Below are positions 33,016 through 44,326 of a stretch of DNA of 64,000 nucleotides, in pieces. The DNA is from Piezodorus guildinii (lineage: Eukaryota > Arthropoda > Insecta > Hemiptera > Pentatomidae). Numbering within the stretch: the stretch's first letter is position 1; every line of letters starts with the position of its first letter. The stretch is taken from assembly GCA_023052935.1 (NCBI GenBank), contig CM041298.1:58212217-58276216 (forward strand). Direction: 5' to 3'. Below the pieces are notes generated by a model that saw nothing but the letters and a program-made list of their open reading frames with translations, had not been told where the DNA came from and searched no databases. Made by a program: the position numbers and the translations under genes.

Positions 33016-33150
33016 ACGCTGAAAGTTGTTACACAATGGTTAAATTGTTTCCAAATAACTATATTAAGGTATAACTGTTTATATACCCGTTTACAGTTAA
33101 TTAACTCATATGAAAAGTAATAAATTATTTGATATACTTTTAATAATTTT
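33016..33150 (-). repeat. Repeat B fragment
   Basis: AACGCTGAAAGTTGTTACAC, TTTCCAAATAACTATATTA, GGTATAACTGTTTATATAC and TTAACTCATATGAAAAG match 21380-21480. Confidence 0.6.
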
Positions 33151-33477
33151 TTTAAAATTCTTTCGTTTTATTTAGATAATGTGTAGTAAGGACAAAAAAT
33201 GTAAAGCACGCCTTTGTTTGATTTTATATCTGACCTTGAGAACACATTTTTTTATGTGAATTTTGAATTTGGTTGATTCACAAAGAATGGCAATGAATTG
33301 ATTAGGATTAGGAATGATGATTAGGCGTTTTTAACTAGTGGTTTTTTACGCCATATACTAATTGTTTGGTAACTTACGTGGTATGAATTTTATTATTATT
33401 ATTATTTTATAACAATCAAAATATGTTTTCCCTTTATAAAATTAAAGTTATATAGCTTACATACAGATTAAGTAATA

Positions 33478-33483
<6 letters not shown>
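33151..33483. other. AT-rich DNA, no gene seen
   Basis: No coding or repeat signal recognised. Confidence 0.4.
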
Positions 33484-33551
<68 letters not shown>

Positions 33552-34020
33552 TACATATCCATACACATACACATATAATATACATATACACACACATACA
33601 TATATGTTATATATATATTTTTTTTTGTTATTATTATTAGTCTATTTTTAAATTTATTTACTTATTTTTTTTATATATATTTTTTAATTTTATTTATTTA
33701 TTTTTTTAAATTTTATTTTATTTATTTATTTTTTTTAATAATACGATACTTATAAGTACTACAATTGGAAAATATATATATACACACACACACACACATA
33801 CATATCCATACACATACACATATAATATACATATACACACACATACATATATGTAATATATATTTTTTTTTTTGTTATTATTATTAGTCTTTTTTTTAAA
33901 TTTATTTACTTATTTTTTTTATATATATTTTTTAATTTTATTTATTTATTTTTTTAAATTTTATTTTATTTATTTATTTTTTTTAATAATACGATACTTA
34001 TAAGTACTACAATTGGAAAA
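33484..34020 (+). repeat. (AT)n then a 247-bp tandem duplication
   Basis: After an AT run (33484-33534), one unit of about 247 bp (about 33526-33772) is repeated almost exactly at about 33774-34020. Both contain CATATCCATACACATACACA, GTTATTATTATTAGTCT and ACGATACTTATAAGTACTAC, and end ACAATTGGAAAA. Only a few indels and substitutions distinguish them. Confidence 0.9.
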
Positions 34021-34074
34021 CAGAACAAGGTTAGCCAGTAAGCCATCTAGAGGCTAGAGCGCTTTAATTGAAAC

Positions 34075-34960
34075 TGAAATTTCAAAGTTAAAACATCTGT
34101 AAGCCCGAGATTTTACAACTTTTTTACCAAAATCGGCTGACCGTAAGTTTTACTGCACACTGTGGACTTTACACCTTTTTACTGTTTCCTCTAGGGTAGC
34201 GAGTTTAATGCTATGTCGATGTTAAATGCTATATCGATGTTAAATTTAACGGGCTTTAATACTATCTAGGTTTTATTCTGATTGAAATCCTCTGACAGGA
34301 CTTAAATGCCGATATTTTAAATATTCTTCCCCTAAAGTACCTTAAATTTTGTAGATTTCATAAAATTTACAATATCATCTGATTAAAATTGCTAAAAAAC
34401 AGCTAAATATAATTTTGAACGAATTTGATAACTAACTAAAGAAGAAATGGGCGAAAATATTTTTTTGTTTTAACATGAAAACTGTAAAGCTAAAGATTTT
34501 AGAAAAAATATTATCTTATAAAGAAAATGTTAATAATTAACGGAGAGTAATCAAAAGCCGATGAAACAATCTTATTGTTGTATATAATAATATAATGGAT
34601 TATTTAATAAAACACATGTTTCTATTAAGAAAAGAGATAAAAATTAAAATTATTTTTAATTTTTATTTTTATTCATGTACATATATATATATATATAAAT
34701 TGTAATGTAAAATATGCCGTTGGCAAACTAATTTAAAGATTTAGAAATATAATATTTTATATATAAGTTTGTAAAATGTGATGAAAATTTACGAAAAGGA
34801 CATAAACTTATTACTGATTATTATACGTAACTGAATAAAAAAATTGTTTAAGCTAACTTAAAAACTTATTTAAACTTCAAGTTCATGTAATAGTTCATAA
34901 ATTGGATTTAAAAACCGAGATAAATGATATTCGAGTGTTGCCCGCACCGGATTTTTCCTT
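34075..34960 (+). mobile_element. HINE-A (plus), lacking its 5' end
   Basis: GAAATTTCAAAGTTAAAACA, AAAATCGGCTGACCG, GACAGGACTTAAATGCCGA, AAAACACATGTTTCTATTA, ending GTGTTGCCCGCACCGGATTT. Confidence 0.75.
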
Positions 34961-35409
34961 ATAAGTGTCGAATTGTTTCGTGAGAAGTATTGTACTTGAA
35001 AATCAGATCAAAGTGAAAGAAAGTTCAGCATTATTCAGAGATGAGAAACGGAAAAATACTTTTCTGGTGTGGACCGCTTATAATAAAACGTTAATTTAGT
35101 GTATTTGGACACCCGAATATCCCGAGCCAACTTCAGATACTGGAGAATTAATATCACCAGTCGCTTTTGGAAGGATTTATTCCCTTCTGATCCCTTTTTT
35201 AATAAGTCATTATTCATCACACCACCTCCGGGTAATACTCCTGATCATCCTACGTACACTTAATGAATAATATCCTCATATATTTGAGACTGAAATGGCG
35301 AGAAATTGCGATTAGGACAACACACTTGACAAACGCTCTTTCATATTTTCTCATTCATTTATATTCGGAGTTATTATTAACCATTGAGAACATATGATCG
35401 AAAAGATAT
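34961..35409. other. unassigned DNA
   Basis: A 61-codon minus frame at 35035-35220 has no recognisable relatives. This may include decayed mariner 5' sequence, but no motif was visible. Confidence 0.35.
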
Positions 35410-35539
35410 ATTGGAGCCTGTTGCCAAGCCTCTAAATGATACTCTGTTTGTCGGAAGTCATTGAGATTTCCATCAGGATTACGCTCCAGCTCACAAGGCC
35501 AGGTCAACTCAGCAGTGGCTGCAAAAGAACATTCCAGCT
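35410..35539 (+). pseudogene. mariner-type transposase fragment, left part
   Basis: The plus strand reads LEPVAKPLNDTLFVG and then FHQDYAPAHKARSTQQWLQK, the region holding the second catalytic Asp of mariner DD34D transposases ('QDxAPAHxAxxTxxxL'). Frames are interrupted between the two blocks. A hAT-like element starts directly after the NIPA codons, and the gene resumes at 36682. Confidence 0.75.
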
Positions 35540-36681
35540 AGGGTTTATACAAAAACCGACATTTCAGAAAACCGGTTTTCGAATAGTAATTTTTCCAGGA
35601 AACCGGTTTTAAACCGGTTTCGAATTTTTCTAAAAAAATGGTTTACTCGAATATTCTGTAATTCGAACGAACAATTTTAAATGAAAATTTAGAGTGATTA
35701 AAAGGAGTTTTTGACTTAAATTATTTACTGTTCAATTTTATTGACAGTAGAATTTTTTATGCAATTTAGTAGAACAAAGAAATAATACATTACCAGGATT
35801 AAATAACTTAAAAAACAATTATTCGTTGTTTATGCATAATTTTCAGTATAAGGATGTAAATATTTTCATAATAGTGAAACGAGTTATTCTGCAAAGGGTT
35901 CAAATAAATACAAATAATATATTTTCATAATAACCATATTATTAAAAAAAAAAAATGTTATTAGATACAGATGGATATTATTAAAAACATAGGAAATACA
36001 ATATATAACTGTGTATTATATAATGTAAATTATAATCAAAGCAGAAAGACAAGAGTAAATAATGTTTATGCATACATATTTATTAAAATCAATTTAAGTT
36101 TCAAAGACTTTAAGTTTGAATACAAATTTAAATATTATATTTATTTTTTTGTTTAATGAAATATGATTTCAGAAAACTGAGGACGTCTTTCGATTTGCTA
36201 CTAAGCTGTGTTCTTAGTTTATTCACAAAATTCTCCGATATAAAAAATACCCTCTCACTTGCAACCTAACTAAGTTTAATCGTTTTTGAAGCCTGATTTT
36301 AAAAATTTATATTTTTATAATATTAAAATATGTTACCTACTTATATTTTGTATAATATCATCTATATCAAATATCGATCAATGGAACTGAACACTGAATC
36401 TATGTACTGTACATAAAGAAGCCAGAAGACAAACTGACATAAAATCTAAATTAATTCATCCAACAGACAAAACACACCGTTTCTGGAAATTATATCCGAC
36501 CGATATGATTTCAAGAACCAAACCGCTTTCAACAGTGTTTTTATCAATCTGGTACGTTTGGCTACATTTGTTATTTTCAATTTTTTTTAAAGTGTTATTC
36601 ATACATTGAAAACCGATATTTTATACTAAAAAAACCGGTTTTAGAAATCGGTTTTTAAAAACCGACAAATCTTTTCTTGCT
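35532..36681. mobile_element. hAT-like non-autonomous element inserted in mariner
   Basis: The left end GGGTTTATACAAAAACCGAC with TTTCAGAAAACCGGTTTT mirrors the right end AAAACCGGTTTTAGAAA with GGTTTTTAAAAACCGAC. Flanking octamers TTCCAGCT (35532-35539) and TTCTTGCT (36674-36681) differ at two bases, in line with an old 8-bp TSD as made by hAT transposases. Several AACCGGTTT repeats lie near both ends. The interior is AT-rich and non-coding. Confidence 0.7.
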
Positions 36682-36765
36682 CGGATTGGCCCTCGTTCTG
36701 ATCTCAACCCATTAGATTACCGGCTATGGTCCGATGTGGAAAGAATGATATGCCACAGAGCATAA
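36682..36765 (+). pseudogene. mariner transposase fragment, right part
   Basis: Reads IGPRSDLNPLDYRLWSDVE, the 'SPDLNPLDYxLW' block that carries the third catalytic Asp of mariner transposases. With the hAT-like insert removed it follows on from the left fragment with a small gap. Confidence 0.8.
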
Positions 36766-36770
36766 GTGTA

Positions 36771-36901
36771 AACTGGAATTCGAAAATGTTCACGATAGCA
36801 ATACTTTCCTCTACTTTGTATTTCGTATATAGATAATTGAAAGTAAATATATATATATATAATATATATATATAATATATATATAATATATATATATATA
36901 T
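36771..36901 (-). mobile_element. HINE-A 5' end fragment plus (AT)n
   Basis: AACTGGAATTCGAAAATGTT, CACGATAGCAATAC and CGTATATAGATAATTGAAAG match the 5' terminus reversed. An imperfect AT run follows at 36848-36901. Confidence 0.65.
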
Positions 36902-37306
36902 GAGGGGAGAGATTGCTCCAACTATTGTATTATATCATTTAGGTTTTACCCTAAAGAAAAAACCATGAATACGCATACAGAGAAATAAACATATTTATGT
37001 TTGTGTGAAAACCGTAGGTTTTAATTGTAGACGGTAATATAATCTTATCAAAGTTAAGATAAAAGCTGATTGGCACTATAACACTTGATACTGACACAAC
37101 CTTAGAGCTCTTGTATAACCTTGGTTTAAGTATTGGATCACACTTCAGTTTGTTTATTACAGACGCGAGAAGTTTCAACTTCCAATAAAATATACATCAA
37201 AAACTTCTGAAACTTAAAACAATTCAATACAGTAAGCGCTATTTTTTAACACAATAAGCATTTATAACCCACTGTTAATCAGATTAATAAAAATAAAGTG
37301 CTACTT
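36902..37306 (-). other. unassigned DNA with 75-codon open frame
   Basis: The minus frame at 36951-37178 has a mixed, hydrophobic-rich composition but no domain I recognise. No repeat match inside the window. Confidence 0.25.
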
Positions 37307-37617
37307 TATACTACGAATCTTGTACCTTTTTACGATTTTTCTCGAAAACCGCTCCAACGATTTTGACTAAACTTGTTATATCGATGTAACATTCAATGGG
37401 CTTTAATATCATGTAGGTTTAATTCTTTAGTCTGACAGGGCTTAAAATGCCGATATTTTAAATTTTCTTTCTCTAAAGTACCTTTAATTTTATAGATTCA
37501 GAAAAAAATAACATTATTATCTTATTAGTATTGATAAAAAACGGCTAAATATAAAAGTTGAGCAAATTCGATAACCAACTAAAGGAGAAAAGAGCAAAAA
37601 TATTTTTTAAATTTATT
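37307..37617 (+). mobile_element. HINE-A (plus), left part
   Basis: TTGTACCTTTTTACGATTTT, CTGACAGGGCTTAAAATGCC and ACCAACTAAAGGAGAAAAG, up to the LINE insertion. Confidence 0.7.
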
Positions 37618-38329
37618 TTTTGGTTTTCCTCCGTCGTAAACCTATGACATCCTGCCCTACAGTTTCCTTTAATAACATTCCGCTAGTTCCAGTTGAACAG
37701 ATCCGCTACCTAGGGCTTCTACTTGACAAACGTTTAACATGCAATCCGCACACTAGACTGAAACGACAAGAAACTGCTCGTCGCTTTCGATTACTTCAAC
37801 ACTTACTTGACAAACGCTCAAAACTTCCACTTAACTACAAAAGACTCCTCTACATGACTATCATTAGGCCTATATTTACTTACGGAGTTGAGCTTTGGGG
37901 CTCTACTAAACCTTCAAATTCTTCCCGGATCCAATCCTTACAATCCAAAATCCTTCGTAAAATCCTCAATGCACCTTACTTTGTCACAAATAAGCTCATC
38001 CATAAAGACCTAAATATTCCATTTGTTGCTGATCTAGCCCGAACCAGATATCACTCCTTCCATAACAAACTCTTCTCCCACTCTAACCCACTAGTTTCAA
38101 TCCTGGCTTCCTCTTCCATTCCTGACAATCCTCCGAGGCGTCTGAAAAGAAGATGGCCCCGAGACCTTCTAGTTTAGAAAAGTTACAGGAGTGCTGCCAT
38201 TGGGTAGTTCTTCTTCAAGTCTGTATCACACTATTTATCTTTTGTCATCTACACATTTACTTGTTGTATTTTGAAATACAGTTGTAAATTTCAATAAATG
38301 ATGTTATAAAAAAAAAAAATTTTGGTTTT
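37618..38329 (+). mobile_element. 5'-truncated Jockey-clade LINE with TSD in HINE-A
   Basis: TTTTGGTTTT occurs at 37618-37627 and 38320-38329 and flanks the insert. The insert holds the ORF2 C-terminus, a 3' UTR with AATAAA near 38293, and a poly(A). Confidence 0.85.
37632..38177 (+). CDS. Jockey-clade ORF2 C-terminal fragment
   Basis: About 180 codons are open to a TAG at 38175-38177. Blocks in order are CPTVSFNNIPLVPVEQIRYL, GLLLDKRLTCNPHTRLKRQE, TYGVELWGSTKPSNS, IQSLQSKILRKILNAPYFVT, IHKDLNIPFVADLARTRYHS and a basic end RRLKRRWPRDLLV. This is the thumb and C-terminal region of a Jockey-type reverse transcriptase. The endonuclease and catalytic palm are absent because the copy is 5'-truncated. 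The family differs in sequence from the full-length element at 43854-48628 and matches fragments at 16145-16640, 41110-41360 and 58748-59040. There is no native start. Confidence 0.8.
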   Translation, partial: RRKPMTSCPTVSFNNIPLVPVEQIRYLGLLLDKRLTCNPHTRLKRQETARRFRLLQHLLDKRSKLPLNYKRLLYMTIIRPIFTYGVELWGSTKPSNSSRIQSLQSKILRKILNAPYFVTNKLIHKDLNIPFVADLARTRYHSFHNKLFSHSNPLVSILASSSIPDNPPRRLKRRWPRDLLV

Positions 38330-38460
38330 TTGAACATAAGAACATTAACATAGATGTATAATATACCGTAAGATAAAATATTTTCTTACATATGAAGTTG
38401 TAAAAGGTAATGTGTGATGACTTATAGGGCATAAAATTATTACTGATAATTATACTAACA
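38330..38460 (+). mobile_element. HINE-A (plus), right part
   Basis: ACATAAGAACATTAACATAG, GTATAATATACCGTAAG and GTAAAAGGTAATGTGTGATG continue the element, which lacks its 3' terminus. Confidence 0.65.
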
Positions 38461-38679
38461 ATTTGACATTGCTATATTATTTAATCTATTTATTTATTCA
38501 TAGAAGTTTTGACATTACAATGGTATTTGCTATCTGCTTATGCAATAAGCAAATATGCTAACAAATGATGTAAGTGCGAAACTGCATAAGATAGATTAAA
38601 AAAACAAATTAACAACTATCGATATATTAGGTCTCTTGGCCAGCGCCTTCATAGTCTTATAAACATTTATACCCCATTT

Positions 38680-38965
38680 GTATTTGGAAATAATAAACCA
38701 TTGTGTAATAATTTGCAGGGTTTTTTTTACAGGTTTTATTTTCAGTAATCGACAAAAAAAAAAAAAAAATGATAAAAGAATCATTGAAATTGGTTAAGAA
38801 CTAGCAGAGATATAGCGTTTTGAAATTAGCAGTAGGGATATACCATTTTCCTTTGAATTATTTATATTAGTTAATTACCTATATACAGCTTTGTAAACAG
38901 TTATACAGTAAAATTGTTATTGGGAAGTAATAAACCATAATGTAATCATCTGTTTTCGTTGAAAT
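38680..38965 (+). repeat. Repeat B fragments, two overlapping pieces
   Basis: ATAATAAACCATTGTGTAAT appears near 38690 and AGTAATAAACCATAATGTAA near 38926. Between them are AATCATTGAAATTGGTTAAG and CTAGCAGAGATATAGCG, as in 6900-7110. Confidence 0.6.
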
Positions 38966-39643
38966 AGTCAATATTGAACTAATAATAAAATTTACATGAA
39001 CATCCAAATATTATTTAAGTTCAATCAAAACGATTTTATTCACATTCAAACGTATTTCTAGTAAGGAGAGATTTGAAAGTTTTGTGATTTTTTAATAAAT
39101 GTGATACCAATTTTTTTTCTGCCTTAATAATGTGGTGTAATTAGGTAGCTGTAGAATAAAGTACTTTTTAGTATATCTCTCAAATATCTACATTTGTTGA
39201 AGGAGATATGAAATCCAAACGTTGAGAAAGTTCAGCGGCTCATTTGAGTCGATTGATCTACCACTGGGTCACCGCCGGTTTCCATGGCTACACCTTATGT
39301 TTACTTCCTATTTCCCAGCAATTCTAGCTCTTCGTTTGATTAAAATACAAAGTAAAATTATCATTTTTATTGCTTATATGTAAATGTAAATTACTATGAA
39401 AGAATAAGATAGGCCCTATTATATATAGTAATATAAAGGTTCTAAAATGTTATATGAAACTAGCGATCCACCCTTGCTTTGCACGAGTGCATTTTAAATG
39501 TTTAATGAAGTTCATTGTAACAAAAAATGCACTTAGCAAGAAAATATTCAGTTTATTTTATAACGTCTATTCATCATAATATTTAATTAGCGACAGAAAT
39601 TAGCAACATGAATTGGTCAAATAATCCAAATTGATTTAGTTTA
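38966..39643. other. unassigned AT-rich DNA
   Basis: No gene. A CTAGCGATCCACCCTTGC motif near 39462 resembles the ends of other arthropod interspersed repeats but was not pursued further. Confidence 0.35.
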
Positions 39644-40299
39644 TGACTTTCAATTACCTGTATATGAAATATATAGTCAGGGAAAGTATTGCGATCGTAA
39701 AAATTTTGGAATTCGAGTTTTTAACGGAAAAACACGTTTTAGGGTCCCCTGAGTCGAAATAACCAAGTCCCGAAAAAAGGTGTGTGTGTGTGGTAAGTCT
39801 AGCGCAAAAAAAAAAAAAAAGTTGCGCGAAACTCAAATTTCATATTTAAGACAACTATACGCTCGAGATGTTACAGCAACTTTTTTTCAAAATTGACTAA
39901 CCAGAAGAGCCACTTCATGGTATGCATTTTGAACCTTTTTTACGATTTTAATGGGCTTTAATATCGTGTAGGTTTCATTCTGATTGAAATAGTTGGACAG
40001 GGCGTAAATGGCGATATTTTAAATTTTCTTCCCCTAAACTACCTTTAATTTTGTACATTCCAAAAGATTAACCATATTATCTTAACGACGTTGATGAAGG
40101 ATGGCTAAGTACGCAAGTTGGAAGAATTTGATGACCGACTAAAGGCTAAAAGAGCAAACCATAGACAAATAATATACTGTTGGAAAGAGAAAGATTTTAG
40201 AAAAAATATTATCTGATACACAAAGTTGTAATATGGATAGGGAATAAACTTATTACTGATTTACAATTTAATATTTAAATATAATATTAATATAATATT
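39644..40299 (+). mobile_element. HINE-A (plus), left part
   Basis: Begins TTTCAATTACCTGTATATG, AAATATATAGTCAGGGAAAG, then GCGATCGTAAAAATTTTGG, CACGTTTTAGGGTCCCC, GTGTGTGTGTGGTAAGTC, CAGAAGAGCCACTTCATGG, TGGACAGGGCGTAAATGGC, and on to GATACACAAAGTTGTAATA. Confidence 0.75.
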
Positions 40300-40665
40300 T
40301 AAATTTTAAGACTCATAACGACAGCTCCTTGGTACGTAAACAACAGAACCCTACATACGGACTTACAGCAACCAACAGTTGACAAACATATACGAACACT
40401 CTATTCTCGATTTCACATTAAACTTAACCGACACGACAATAGACTGATTAACGACATGTCAGTTGCTGAAATGCCGGTCAGAAGAAGGCTAAAACGAAGC
40501 TGGATGAGGGACCTCCTCTGCTAGATTAAAGCCTTGGAAGGGGTGCTGCTGGGCACTTTACTTCCCCATGCCTACCATGTCTAATCTTACTTCTGTCCAA
40601 CACATTTGCTGATTGTCAGACATCTTCTGACAGGTGTAAATAAAGATATAAAGAAAAAAAATATT
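40300..40665 (+). pseudogene. Jockey-clade LINE 3' fragment (third subfamily)
   Basis: The plus strand reads APWYVNNRTLHTDLQQPTVD, IRTLYSRFHIKLNRHDNRLI and PVRRRLKRSWMRDLLC followed by TAG, the Jockey-type C-terminus without internal stops. A 3' UTR with GGTGCTGCTGGGCACTTTAC follows, then TAAATAAAGATATAAAG and an A run. It is inserted in HINE-A, which resumes at about 40680. The related copy at 19330-20010 is older. Confidence 0.75.
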
Positions 40666-40835
40666 GTAATAATATTTAATCTAAATATTTAAATATATCA
40701 TATGTTTCCAACGAAAATTGATTCACATTTTATAAAAATTAACTTAAATTTTTTTTCTAATTTAAGTATATTTAATAGGTTTTGACAGCCAAGGTAAGTG
40801 AAAGTCGTGTGTTGCCCACACCATATTTTTTGTTT
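40666..40835 (+). mobile_element. HINE-A (plus), right part with 3' terminus
   Basis: ATATGTTTCCAACGAAAAT, then CCAAGGTAAGTGAAAGTCG and TGTTGCCCACACCATATTTT. Confidence 0.75.
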
Positions 40836-41109
40836 ATTATGTTAAACGGATCCTATTTTATTCGGTTAACTAATATTTTATAATTCATATGAACTCTTTA
40901 TAAATACATTTTATAAGTTTAATTTAGTTTTCATGACAGTCCTATTTAGTTTAAAGTGGAACATTTGTTTTGATGAAATTATCTAAAAGCAGAAATAATT
41001 ATTAAGAATGTTAGTTTATGGATGTATTGTCATTATATTTTCTCTAAAATCTATAATATTGTTTGGAAGAATGTAACCTATACAATACTGTAAGGGGGCA
41101 ACACTCAAT
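40836..41109. other. AT-rich DNA, no gene seen
   Basis: No signal recognised. Confidence 0.4.
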
Positions 41110-41361
41110 CACCATAACCTCCTCACTTCTTCCATGACAAACTCCACTCCTACTCTAACCCACTAGTTTCAATCCTTGCTTCCCCTTCAATTCCTCATAA
41201 TGCTCCGAGGCGTCTGAAAAGAAAATGGCCTCGATACCTCTTTTACATTACCTGCTGGATTGCGGCCATGGGGCAGTTTCTCAACATTTTTTTATCGTGT
41301 ATTTTGAAATACAGCATAATACCAAATTTAGTTGTGAAATTCAGTAAATTAAAAAAAAAAA
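41110..41361 (+). pseudogene. short Jockey-clade LINE 3' end
   Basis: CTTCTTCCATGACAAACTCC, CCACTAGTTTCAATCCTTGC and CCGAGGCGTCTGAAAAGAAA match 38060-38150. The 3' UTR (GATTGCGGCCATGGGGCAGT, ATTTTGAAATACAG, TTCAGTAAATT) and poly(A) follow. The stop codon region is altered. Confidence 0.75.
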
Positions 41362-41639
41362 AGTTTATTAACGACTTATTTTCAGGAGGTTTAAGTGACA
41401 GTTGGGTGGTGTGCGCACCAATTTTTTTCCTTGCTTCACGCAACACTATAATTGAAGGAACTTTGATGGGATTATCAATTTGCAAGAGTGACCCTGCCCC
41501 AATGAACTCGGACTCTACTCAGCAGGGAGAGTGTGTTGAGGTTTCTCTTACACTCCACCACTAGTTTGGAATAGTGTAGCTACACAAACCTCCAATTGAA
41601 ACTTGAGTATCAGTATGCATAGTTATAAGTCTGTATAAG
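41362..41639. other. unassigned DNA
   Basis: No signal recognised. Confidence 0.35.
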
Positions 41640-42610
41640 CCTGTCTCTCATCCCTTCTAGAATTAGGGTTTGAGCAGCACTCAACATATTTATCGCCATT
41701 ACTTCAGCCTAAAATACTGGATGTTTACCTAGAGAGATGGAGATCCCCTTCTTGGGTTTATCTTTTTCTTCTTTCGTCACCTCCTTAGTGAAATCAGGGT
41801 GGAGGAACATCCTCGGTCCATCTCGTCCACTGATCCATGTCTCTGGCCTTCTTTCTCATATCCAGAATGGTGCTGCTTCTCCATGTAGTCACAATACATC
41901 AGCCTGGGCATGCCTCCAAGTCACCTTCCCTCTGGTTTAGCCTCCAGTAACCATTTTCCATGATCACCATGGGACCATGATCTTTTCGATCATCGTCCAT
42001 CCGGTACACATGACCTAACCACTTATTTGGCGCTCCTCTAAAATTGATTTAACAGGCCTTACCCTTAAATCCTCTCTTATCCTGTCGTTTCTTCATCGGT
42101 CTCTGCCCGTTTTCCTAAGAACTCTTCTGAGGTACTTCGTTTCTGTGGCCGTTACTTTGCTTGCTTGCTTTAATTCTGTTTTAACAATCCTATTATAGTT
42201 TCCTTCTTAATATCCTGTTTCCCTAATATTGTTGTGCAGATGGAGTAAAACACAGTATTGGCTTTTTTAAATACACTTTTCTGTTTAAAACCTCCTGGTC
42301 GATCATTCCATCCCTGGTGAAGATTGTTCCCAAGTACTGAACAACCTTTTCCTAGGGTTTTTCTATTCTCCAAATTACGCACCTGAAACTAATTCCATCA
42401 GGGATCGGTTTGTGTGACAATTTTTACTCCATTGAATGGTCAGTGCGAGCCAGATCTTGTCATCCCTACACAGTAAAGTGTGTCCTTATATTTCTTGACT
42501 TGAAAATCAGAGTGGCAAGCACCGAGTCTTCATTAGTCCTTCTAAACAAATTACCATGTCCCTGGAGATCTAACCAGAGAGTTAGATCTTGTTCCGAACT
42601 TAGAGAGCCT
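41640..42610 (-). pseudogene. extended but decayed LINE reverse-transcriptase region
   Basis: The minus strand, with many frame changes, carries the C-terminal RT blocks of an RTE-like insect LINE. Examples are a YLGT-type stretch at about 42330-42380, ATETKYLRRVLRKTGRDR around 42080-42160, and VMCTGW / WLGHVYRMDDDR around 41985-42030. The composition is less AT-rich than nearby DNA, as expected of old coding sequence. No segment is long enough to encode a functional product. Confidence 0.6.
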
Positions 42611-43082
42611 GTAGGCTGTGCTAAGTGCTGGAGTTTCTACTGCTATGTGCAATGGTCTTAGGTTCAGTAGAACTGAAGATAGAGCATTACCATCGTAAAA
42701 CGCTGAATGGCTTTAGTCGAGCAAGCACGTATATATAAAACTTCCTGTGATTGCTGTCATAATTGTTAAGTAATTAGCGAAGCTCGAAGTCAAAAGTGCG
42801 TTCACGAACGAAACCTTGACGAATTATCGATAAGAGGATATGTAAGTTGACCAGCTCAACACGTTAAAGTTAAAAGGATTTACTGATCTCGAGATTATTT
42901 GTGCATAATTGTTTGTTATCACGCCTTTCTTCTTAATGGTACCTTGTTTGTTAGATTGATTAGATAATGTTCCCTTTATTATATTAATCTGAATTCTTAT
43001 ACTCACGCACATGAACCATTAAAAATGTAGAAAATTACATGTTGATATTGTCGACAAATTCATTGTAATAGATTAAATAATC
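42611..43082. other. unassigned DNA
   Basis: No gene or repeat recognised. Confidence 0.35.
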
Positions 43083-43445
43083 TGGTGCGCGTAACACACG
43101 ATTTTTAGAATCAATTAAAAGTGATTTGGAGTTAAAAAAACTTCGAAGAATTACCTTCCATTTCGATGGAAACATTTATTGTAGATTAAATAATCTAACT
43201 TTAGAAATTATTATCTATAATAATCAGTTAGTTTTATCCGCTTTTCGCCACTCTTCATCATATTATACAATTTTGTGTCTAAGATAATATTTTAGTCTAT
43301 AATCTTCAGCTTTCTAACGATATATTTTACGTCTATATTATTGTTCGTTTGTCCAAAAAAACAAAAATTATATAAAAAATATTTTTACACTTTCCTCCTT
43401 TAGTAGCTTACTTGTATATTTTTACGGTTTTTGCACGGTTGTTAT
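43083..43445 (-). mobile_element. HINE-A 3' half (minus)
   Basis: ATCTGGTGCGCGTAACACAC, GATGGAAACATTTATTGTAG, TATAATCAGTTAGTTTTATC and CTTTCTAACGATATATTTTA, ending near TCCTCCTTTAGTAGC. A plus-oriented copy follows directly. Confidence 0.7.
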
Positions 43446-43559
43446 TATAGTATTGCGGTCGTGGAAATTTTTGAATTCCAGTTTTTAACGGAAATACACG
43501 TTTTAGGGTCTCCTGAGTCCAAATAACCAAGTCCCACAATAAGGTCTCTGTGTGTGTCT

Positions 43560-43790
43560 GTTTATTAGCACTTGGTAGCATAAAGTGACGTTAAATAACG
43601 TGACTTTATAAAATGTGATTTATAAATTAAAGTGACGGGACTTGGCCAATCGGACGATGCTACAGTGGGAGTCTTAAATTTTGCCTATCCAGGTTTTATT
43701 AGGATAGGGACCTTTAACGAATACCTGACATCGCCAGGTTCGGGACCACCTTTTAACATCCCCTCCGAAGGACAGAATAACTAAGGATTT
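43560..43790 (-). mobile_element. SINE family 1, rearranged partial copy
   Basis: AATCGGACGATGCTACAGTG, CTATCCAGGTTTTATTAGG and ACATCCCCTCCGAAGGAC at 43648-43775. The left end has extra, partly repeated GTGACGTTAAATAACGTG sequence. The tRNA-like head is missing. Confidence 0.7.
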
Positions 43791-44154
43791 GGCCTGTGTG
43801 TTTCCGTGTGTTTGTGTTACGTCCAGCGCGAAAACGAAAAGTCCTATGAAACTTTTTTTTTTTTTTTTTTTTTTTATTGAGATATATTACAATTTGTTAC
43901 AAAATGAACAATAATAATATTGATAAGAGACCTCATTCATACTATATATACAGAAAATAATAATAATGGTCAAATTTCAAAAAATATAACATAAATTCAA
44001 ATATATACAATAAAATAATAATAAATAAAAAACAAAACAAATCGAAACATAAACCTATTATTGAGATAAACAAAAAGTTGGCAAATAAATAAACATCTTA
44101 CACACAATCATAACTATATACAATATATACAATTGCTAAAGGGACCCCAGCAAG

Positions 44155-44186
44155 CGCTTTTTCCTCCACAAGTGGAGGAAAAAGCG
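44155..44186 (-). other. perfect 15-bp stem hairpin in LINE 3' UTR
   Basis: CGCTTTTTCCTCCAC (44155-44169) and GTGGAGGAAAAAGCG (44172-44186) are exact reverse complements separated by 2 nt. It lies in the 3' UTR of the full-length Jockey element, where a structure might be recognised by the reverse transcriptase. The other 3' UTR copies in the window do not show it. Confidence 0.85.
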
Positions 44187-44326
44187 GAATCCAAGAGATC
44201 CCAGCACCTCTATCTCAGCCACATCACTGGTCTGAGCCAGTGGAGGCTGAGTTAGGGCGCTGTAGCCACAAACATACCGTACATGAGTGGAGGATCTGAC
44301 CATTGTCAGAACTCCAGTTTAAATGT

